Assembly: GCF_014898055.3 (NCBI RefSeq)
Contig: NW_023602073.1
Coordinates: forward strand, 85,478,678-85,542,677
DNA length: 64,000 nucleotides
Source: Talpa occidentalis
Lineage: Eukaryota > Chordata > Mammalia > Eulipotyphla > Talpidae
Direction of reading: 5' to 3'
This document shows, in pieces, positions 52,601 through 61,600 of the stretch. The first letter of the stretch is position 1. Every line of letters begins with the position of its first letter. The translations under genes and the position numbers were made by a program. The notes beneath the pieces are model-generated. The model was not told the origin of the DNA. It saw only the letters and a program-made list of their open reading frames with translations, and made no database searches.

Positions 52601-55600
52601 TCCTGTATGAGATACTCTTATTCTGAAGACTTAAGGAAAATGCAAATGCAAAATGGAACTTTCCCCCCAGCTGTACTCTTTTCATCATCATCGGTTCATC
52701 ATTCAGATTCTGTGTAAAAGCAGTCATTTTCTGCATGATAGGCATTTTACATGTGTCTGTTATCACCCATCATGCTTCTTAGTTTTCTCTTTCTCAGTCT
52801 CCATAGAATATGAGTGTAGCTTTCTGCTTTCGTCTGTGTATCCTTGGTAACTACTATGTATAATTATTTAAAAATATAACTTGAGACTTAAAGTAGAGAA
52901 AATAGAAATAGATAACTTGACTATTTTAGGAAAAAAAGTCAGTAAACTGGATGATTATAATATCCAATTAAAAAAAAGGTTGGTATTAGCAGTGGTAATC
53001 AGCACTAGGCAGTGAAAAAGAGGAGCTTTCACGTTTAAAAATATGCTTTAACTTACCTTTTTTTTTTTTTAAAGATTTATTTATTTATTTATACAAGCAC
53101 TGGGTACAGTCAGAAGAGCGGGAGGATGAGAGAATTCACCAGAGCCTGAGCGGGGAACAGAACAGACAGTCTGATGAAGTACACGGCTGAGGGGAGCAGC
53201 GGGCGTGGCAAGAGAGGTCTGCGCGCCATGTGGGACTCTCACTGGTGGCCGGGGATCGAACCGGCACTGCAGAGGCTGCGGGCAGCTTCGCAGCCCAGTG
53301 CTCAACCGCTGTGCCACCAGGGGAGGTCCCGATTTAACTTATCTTTTAGCAACTGAGTTATAAGTAGTTTTTCAGGTATTTGCTGTGGGGACGGGGAACA
53401 TGGATTTTTTTTTTTTCAGTTCTGGCTCTGTTGTAACTGGCCATCTGGCCTTGGGTAAACAGTTGACTTCTCTGAGCCACAGGCATCTCATCTGTAAAAT
53501 GAAAGGATTGGGTAAGATGAACTCAATGGTCCTGTAGAGTTGAGAGGTGACTTGATTCTGTGAGCTAAGTTTATAATCATTTTCTACAGTGACTTTCCCC
53601 CTAACAGTTATCAATGTTTATTTGTAGATGACTCGCTTCCTGACAGGTTTGTGGAGGAAAATGAAGGGTATCCAATAGATTTTAATGATTTTTCTTCGGG
53701 GAGCAGTACACGTGTCAGAAAACATTTTCCCGAGACTTGGATTTGGCTGGACACCAAAATGGGGTAAGAATTTAAAAAGTGCTTTTTCTGGTCACATTTG
53801 TTTATTGTGAGTTGTAAGTTTTGCCCTCTTTTTAATGTTTAAGTACAAACATAATGTGATTAAGAGCTAAATAGACCAAGAGGGTTTTATTTTAGAATGT
53901 TGAGCATATGTAAATATTTTATTTTAAACTGTTTAGCATTTTAGAATGTTTAGTATTTGATAAAGCCACATGCAAATTGTGGTAGTGAGAGTATTGTCAC
54001 TATTTCTAATGAAGGATGATTTTTATTTCCCAGATGTCTCATAGTTCTTTTGGAGAAAAATTACTGAAAATACATCTGGGAAGCACTCACGGCTACTCTT
54101 TCTTCCTTTAGCCCCACTTTCCCATGAACCACAGTGGGACAGGGTGTATTCAGTGAAAGGAATTCAGCTTTGTTGACAAGCTCTGTGCAACCTTGATAGT
54201 TAATTAGTTTTGACTGGGATTTAGAGAGAAACATTTATGCAAATTGAGAGAAATGTGTTAAGTTTGAAAATACATCTATTATTTCTGTAAAATTTATGAA
54301 GATAATCTTCATTTTGGAGACTTAAACATTCTAGAAAGATTTTAGTAGAATATGGTTCAGTGTGCAGTGTTATGACTTTGTTATGATCTTTTCCTTATTT
54401 TCCTTGAGAACTTGGCATTTACTGCTTTATTCTTAGATTTCTTCATGAAGTTAGATATGTAAAGGATTTGGACAATTAAAAATACTCCCCCAAATAGTTT
54501 AAATTGACTTATTTTGAAATGTTTCATTTCTTGACTTTATGATTTCTATGTTTATCTTGACTTCAGTTCCAGGACTTTCCAAGATTTTGAATTTACTGTA
54601 CCTGACTCTATCACTTCTTGGGTGGCGACAGCTTTTGTGATCTCTGAGGACTTAGGTCTTGGATTAACGGCTACTCCAGTGGAGGTAGTATATTAAAGGA
54701 CTACTTATAATTTATAAAGTCATGTAACTAAGAAAGTGTCAGCTCCTGAATGGATTTTTAAAAAAATATTTTTTTCCAATTTTGATCACAACATAGAGAT
54801 TTTTCAGTGTTTGTTTTCATTGGCTTTATATTTTAGAATGTGAGCTATATTAGTGTTGAATGTACTGGGTCCATATTAAGATTTGGAAAGAAAGTGTATT
54901 ATTGGCTAAATCCACCCACCTGCAGAGACCCATAGAGACAGTGTTTCTGTGTGTCCCCTAGCATATTGTCCCCTAGCAGACATTCCTTCACATCTCTTTC
55001 ATTAGATTGTATCATATGTAACTTCCTAAACCAGTCACTGGCAAGAAGCTTATAATGACCATGACCAATGTTAGACCAGTAGTCTTTCCTCTGTCATTCC
55101 AGGGTTCCATTTTTATAACAAATATCTTGTTTGGTACTTTTACCATCTAAAATGTAATTCACAGAAAATGCTACAGGCCTATATACTCAGTTAAATTAAT
55201 ATGATGGCTTAAATGAAATACTATGGAGAAAAAGAAGAAAAGGAAAGTTATGTGTAATAAAATGATATGTATTTCTGTATGTAAGTGAATAGGCATAGCA
55301 ACACTAGAAGGTATAGTAACATGTTTAAATGTTTGTGCCATGCATAAAATCACCCTATAAGTAACAGCTGCAGATGCAGTTTCTATACATGTATTGTTTC
55401 TGCAACTGAAAAGAAGTGATGTTGCCTGTGATGATGTAAATTTCTGAGACTCAAACAACTTTTGGTAAGGTTACAAGCAAACTGAAGTGCAATCTCCTCT
55501 TGATTTACAAAATAATTGTCTTAGTGAAAAATTTGGTGTCCATTGAAAAAATGCTTTGGGTTTTTATATGAATTGGAATTAGCTTGGAAATTCACGCCAC

Positions 55601-58600
55601 TTTACCTACATGTATATGTAGAGTAACATTTAAGAATCATGAGGGATATGGGACAGTTCTTTGTCTAGGACTGTCTGGAACCTGCAGACCTTCACCCAGT
55701 ACGTGCCCACATCATCCTGCAATTGTTTGATAATCTTTTTTTTTTTTAAAGATTTATTTATTTATGTATACAAGAGCTGGGGGTACAGGCCAGAGATGCG
55801 GGAGGTGAGAGGATTCACCAAAGACAGAGTGGGGAACAGAACAGGCAGACTGACTGAAATACACTGCTAAGGGAAGTAGCAGGCGAGACATGAGAGGTCT
55901 GCTGCGCCATGTGGATTGCTCTCTGGCTGGCCGGGGATCGAACTCGTGCTGCAGAGGCTGTGGATTGCTTCATAGCGAGGTGCTTAACCCCTTGCACTAC
56001 CAGGGAGGCTCTGTTTGACAATCTTAAGGCCCCTCCTCAAATGTCCAAATAAACCTCTAGAGGGAATTACAGCTGCTCTTGGGAGTCATTGGCCTAAGCT
56101 GATCAAGATTTGTCTTCAGAGGCAGGGGAGAGTTTCAGCCTCTCTGCAGTACTGACAACACTATCAAAGTTTGGTTATAAATGAGGAAGTGCACATTTAC
56201 ATGTGTAGAAGGTAGTGGGCAGAATATCATTAAGACTCTCCACCTGACTGGGGCTATTTGATTTGGCCAGTGGCTTTTAAAGTAGTTAGTGGGGTCAGGA
56301 TAGTTTGGAGTCAGCTATTGCTTAGAAGAACAATTTGCTTTGGTATCTGCCATGCTGCCCCAGTTCTGGCACTTCCACCTCCCAATAATGTGGTCTTTTA
56401 CATAGTTACAGAGATCTCTGAACATCAAATTTCTCTTCTGTAAAATACCAGTACAATATCTGCCTCATAGGGTTGTAATGATTAAATTGCTGGTGTAAAG
56501 TGCTTGACTCTTAGTGGTATTTATTAAAGTGTGGTGATTATTATGTTAAGTAACATAAATCAAGTCAATTTACCATCATTCATTTGGGATAAGATGGTAT
56601 TTACTTTCTGTTAATAAGCATTTCTAATGAAGTTTTAAGCTTCACAGGTCTTATGAGGTTTGCTTTCAGTTACATAAAAATGTGAAGCATTTGACTTAAA
56701 TAATATATTAATTTTGTTCTTTCCAGTTACAAGCCTTCCAACCATTTTTCATTGATTTGAACCTTCCCTACTCTGTCATCAGAGGTGAAGAATTTGCTTT
56801 GGAAGTAACCATATTCAATTATTTGAAAGATGCCATGGAGGTAAGATTTTGTTAATCATTTATACTTCTGAAAAAAGTGGAGAAAATGTGACGGGATTGA
56901 GTCATGTACTATTTGGGCACTTGGACATCTAAGCATTTCACATATTTCTGGAAGATTGAAAATAGACCTTGTGATTTCTTCTGCTTATTAATGTCTAAGG
57001 CTATTTTTAACATGCCTAAAACATTCTTTCCTTAATTTCCTACACAGGCCCTCCACTTTAGCCTTGTGACTTCCTTATGGTCTCTGATGCATGTCTTTCT
57101 CTTGCCTCCTTGTATTTTCTCCTAGTCTTCCCTACCTCTAGGATGTGTTGTCATTTCTCACTGACATTCTGTGCCTGCTACAGTTGGCAGGAATTTATTT
57201 CTTACTGACCTGACTTGAAATTAAGATGCCTTTTTTGAGGCATCCCACCATTCTATTACATTTGTGCTCCCCATATTTATACAGTGTATTTTATTTTCTA
57301 AGCTTTTTTTAATCATTGAGGTAACATGGGTTTACAGCACTTATATGATTCAGGGGACTAGGTTCACACCTCCTCAGATATATGTCATCACACCACATCC
57401 AACACCAGAGCACCCTTAGTTCTTTATCCTAGACTATTGAGCCTCCTCCCCAACTTGTTCATTTCCCACCATCCCTTTCTAGTAGTCTCCATTCTGCAGT
57501 CATGTTTCTAGGCTTTGTTATGATTCAGTTTCATCAGTTCATTTTTTTTGTTCTCTGTATTCCACATTGTTTTATATTCCATATATATTCATTCCACATA
57601 TGAAATCATCTGGTATTTGTCTTTCTTCCTCTGGCTTATTTTGCTTAGCATAATCCCCTCTAGTTCCATCCATGTTGTTGCAAATGACAAGAATTTATCT
57701 TTTTTAATTGCTTAATAGTATTCCATAATGTATATATACCACGTCTTCTTAATCCACACATCTTTCATTGGGCACTAAGGTTGTTTCCATAGCTTAGCTA
57801 TTGTAAATAGTGGTGCAATAAACATAGGAATGCACATATCCTTTTGACTTAGTGTTTTTGTATTTTTTTGATAAATAACAAGGGGTGGAATTTCTGGATC
57901 ATATGGTAGATCTACTTTTATTATTTTGGAAACCTCCATTCTGTTTTCCTAGGAACTGGACCAGTCTACATTTCCACCAATAGTGTATGAGGGCTCTCTT
58001 TTCTCCACACCCTTGCCAATATTTGTTGTTTTTGTTTTTTTTTGACATGGGCCAGTCTTACCAGCATGAGTGAAAATTGTGGTTTTGATTTGCATTTTCC
58101 TGATGATAAGTGATTGTTGAATATTTTTTCATGTGCCTGTGGGCGATATGTACATCTTCTTTGGAGACACGTGTTTTCTGTTTAGCTCTTCTGCCCTTTT
58201 TTTAATTGGGTTATTTTTTTTGTTATTGAGTTGTATGAATTCTTTATAGATTATGGTTATTAGCTCCTTAATGGATATATGATATACAAGTATTTTCTCC
58301 CTTTTGGTGGGATGTCTTTTCATTATAGTGATTGTTTCATTCCTGTGCAGAGGAGTATAAAGGCTTTGTTTTTTTAATCATATGCCTGGTGTCTTTTTGG
58401 CCAGTAAATTACCTGGAAAACAGGAATTAGTGTCACTGTTTGTATTGTGCTCATAGTAGTTTTAACCAAATGATTGATTCCTCCCCTCTTCTCTCCACTC
58501 TTCCACTCTACCCTGCCCTCCCCGCCCCTCCCCACCACATTGAGTAATAGGAACATGTAATTCATTTCATTACATGAGAATTCTATAATCTCTCTAAACA

Positions 58601-61600
58601 CTGTAACTACAGAGAACATTTTAATTCTTATTTTTTAATTTTACTTTTTAATCTAGTCAAAATTTATGGTATAAAGAGCAGAAAATCCTTATTCAGTGTC
58701 CACCTTCATCACTTACCTGACAAAAAAAACTAGCTGTAGTTTCCTCATCTGTAAAATGGGAAAAGAATTCATAAAATATCAGTACAATGCCCAGAGAAAT
58801 GCTATTCTTTTTTTTTTTTTTTTTAAGATTTATTTATTTATTTATACAAGCACTGGGTACAGTTAGAAGCGCAGGAGGGTGAGAGAATTCACCAGAGCCA
58901 GACCGGGGAACAGAACAGGCAGACTGACAAAGTACACTGCTGAGGGGAGCAGCGGGCGCTGCAGGAGAGGTCTGCGCACCATGTGGGACCCTCGCCAGCA
59001 GCCTGGGATTGAACCGGCGCTGCCGAGGCTGTGGGCAGCTTTGCAGCCCGCGCTCAACCGCTGCGCCACCAGGGGAGGCCCGAGAAATGCTATTCTTTAT
59101 GAGATTAGCAACTTTACTTTACTTTACAAAGGTTTATAACCAGCCTATTCTTTAGAACTAATGTCTCAGCCATAGTTTCCTTGGAAAGTGTTTAGCAGGG
59201 GCTCTCAGTGAACATAGTAACATCCTGTTTGTCTCATTTTTTCCTAATAGGGCCAGTTTCCAAGATGACACACTTAAAACAGGCTGGTGGAAATACCGTG
59301 ATGCAAAATAACCTTTCTGGGCCCATCCTTACCACTCATAGACTTGGCATGTTGAGAGAGTTTAACACTGTGGGAGCTTTTTAAATTTTATGTTAGTGGC
59401 AATTTAATACTAGAAATGGAAGTGAAGAGTGTCCTTACCCCACTTGTCTTGGGGTAGCTGCTGAAAACATAAGAAAGAAATGAAGCTTTTCCTAAAATCC
59501 CTTTCATCTTTTCCTTGACTGAATCTTTCTGCCTCATCTTTTTCTAGTCTTGGGCCTCACAGGACTTAAAATGTTGCTAAAATAACACGTTCCTGAGGGG
59601 CATTTATTATACACAACTATGATAATGTTTTCTTCCAGGTTAAGGTAATCATTGAGAAAAGTGAACAATTTGATATCCTAATGACTTCTAATGAAATAAA
59701 TGCTACAGGACACCAGCAGACCATTCTGGTTCCCAGTGCAGATGGGGCAACTGTTCTTTTCCCAGTTAAGCCAAGACAGCTGGGGGAAATTCCAATCACA
59801 ATCACAGCTATTTCACCTGCTGCCTCTGATGCTATCACCCGGAGGATTTTAGTGAAGGTAAGTATTTGAAGTCTCAAATAAATGAAATGGAAATACATAA
59901 TTGAAAGGAAACAGAGGTGGTTTTTCTCTGGGTTAAATTTCTGGCAAGTCTTTGTCGATCATTTCTTCCACCCTCCTGGTATGCCTGATAGTTTTCTCAT
60001 CTGTATATGAAAATATATCACATACATGTTTTGCAAGTGCCAATTTCCACTTCAAATCTATAGTCTGACTCTAAAGCAAGCCTGCTCCAGTCGGTTACAT
60101 TTACAAACTATGTTGCATTGGGATCCTATTATATCCAGTTGATACGTAGACTGGGAATTTTGTAATCCCTCAGCACTAGTAGAAGAGATTTTGTAGTTTT
60201 TTTTTTTTAGGAAGACATTCTGAACAAAAAGACAACCCAGGAGAGTGGATAAGTACTTGTGTTCTGGGGTGAGACAGATCTGGGCTCAAATCCCTGATCT
60301 GTCAAGTCTGGTTTTGTACTTAATCCCTTTCTCTTTTGATAATAAATGATACTACTTCAGAAGGTTTCTCACATCACCTTTTTATATTCTCCTTTGTCAT
60401 GGGCCTTGACATTCCAAGAAGTTTTTTTAATCTGTTTTAACTAGAAAGTAAATATTAACAGACTTGAAACAACAATCAGGAAATGGTAGGTACTTAACTA
60501 ACCATATACAAACTGAAGACACGATAGGTCAGATATTTATATTACTGTCTACTTACAGTTCTCTGTAGATAAATGAGTAGAGACCATGTTAATTGTGTTC
60601 CTTGTTTTGTTTGTTTGTTTGTTTTTTAACAGGCTGAAGGAATAGAAAAGTCATATTCACAATCCATTTTATTAGACTTGACTGATAACAACCAACAAAC
60701 TACCATGAAAGCTTTGAGTTTTTCATTTCCTCCTAATACAGTGAGTGGTAGTGAAAGAATTCATTTCACTGCAATTGGTAAGAATAGAGTACATCATTAC
60801 CACTACTGGTTATTGTTGAATATGTATTCCTCATCTATTTATAGGTGTATTTTCTTATTTAGTCCTATTGAGAGAAGATTGTAGAAAGTGTTTAGTTGGT
60901 ACCGACTGCTGATTTCAAGAGAAAGATGGCAAGATACATTCCTAGACCAGTTCTCTGTATAAACACAAATTCTGATTTAGTAGGTCTGGCGTGAGACCTG
61001 GGGCTCTGAATTTCTTTCTTTTTTTTTAAGATTTATTTATTTGTACAAGCACTGGGTACAGTTAGAAGCGCGGGAGGGTGAGAGAATTCATCAGAGCCAG
61101 AGCAGAACAGGCAGAAGGACCGAAGTACATTGCTGAGGGGAGCAGTGGGAGTGGCAGGAGAGGTCTGCGTGCCATGTGGGACCTTCGCCGGCAGCCGAGG
61201 ATCGAACTGGCGCTGCAGAGGCTGCGGGCAGCTTCACAGCCCAGCGCTCAACCGCTGCGCCACCAGGGAGGCCCATGGGGCTCTGTATTTCTAACAAGCT
61301 CCTAGGTAATGCTGATGCTCCTGATTTGCAGACCACTCTGAGTAGCATGGCCTCGATAGGATGCAGGGAGAGGTAATTTCTAAGAGCAGAGTTTCTGGCT
61401 TCTGTGGCTTTTGTCTACTGGTCAATATCAGAATCTTCATTTAGAATCTCAATTAGAATCTGTTGGGCTGTCGCTAGTGTTGTATATATTTTGAAAAGTT
61501 TCCCTGAGTAATTTTGATAGCCAGAGGCTGAGATTCTCTGCGTAGGGCTGCTCCGTGTGCAGTTGGTGAACTTTATGGGAGGCAGCTCCCCCCTGATTTC

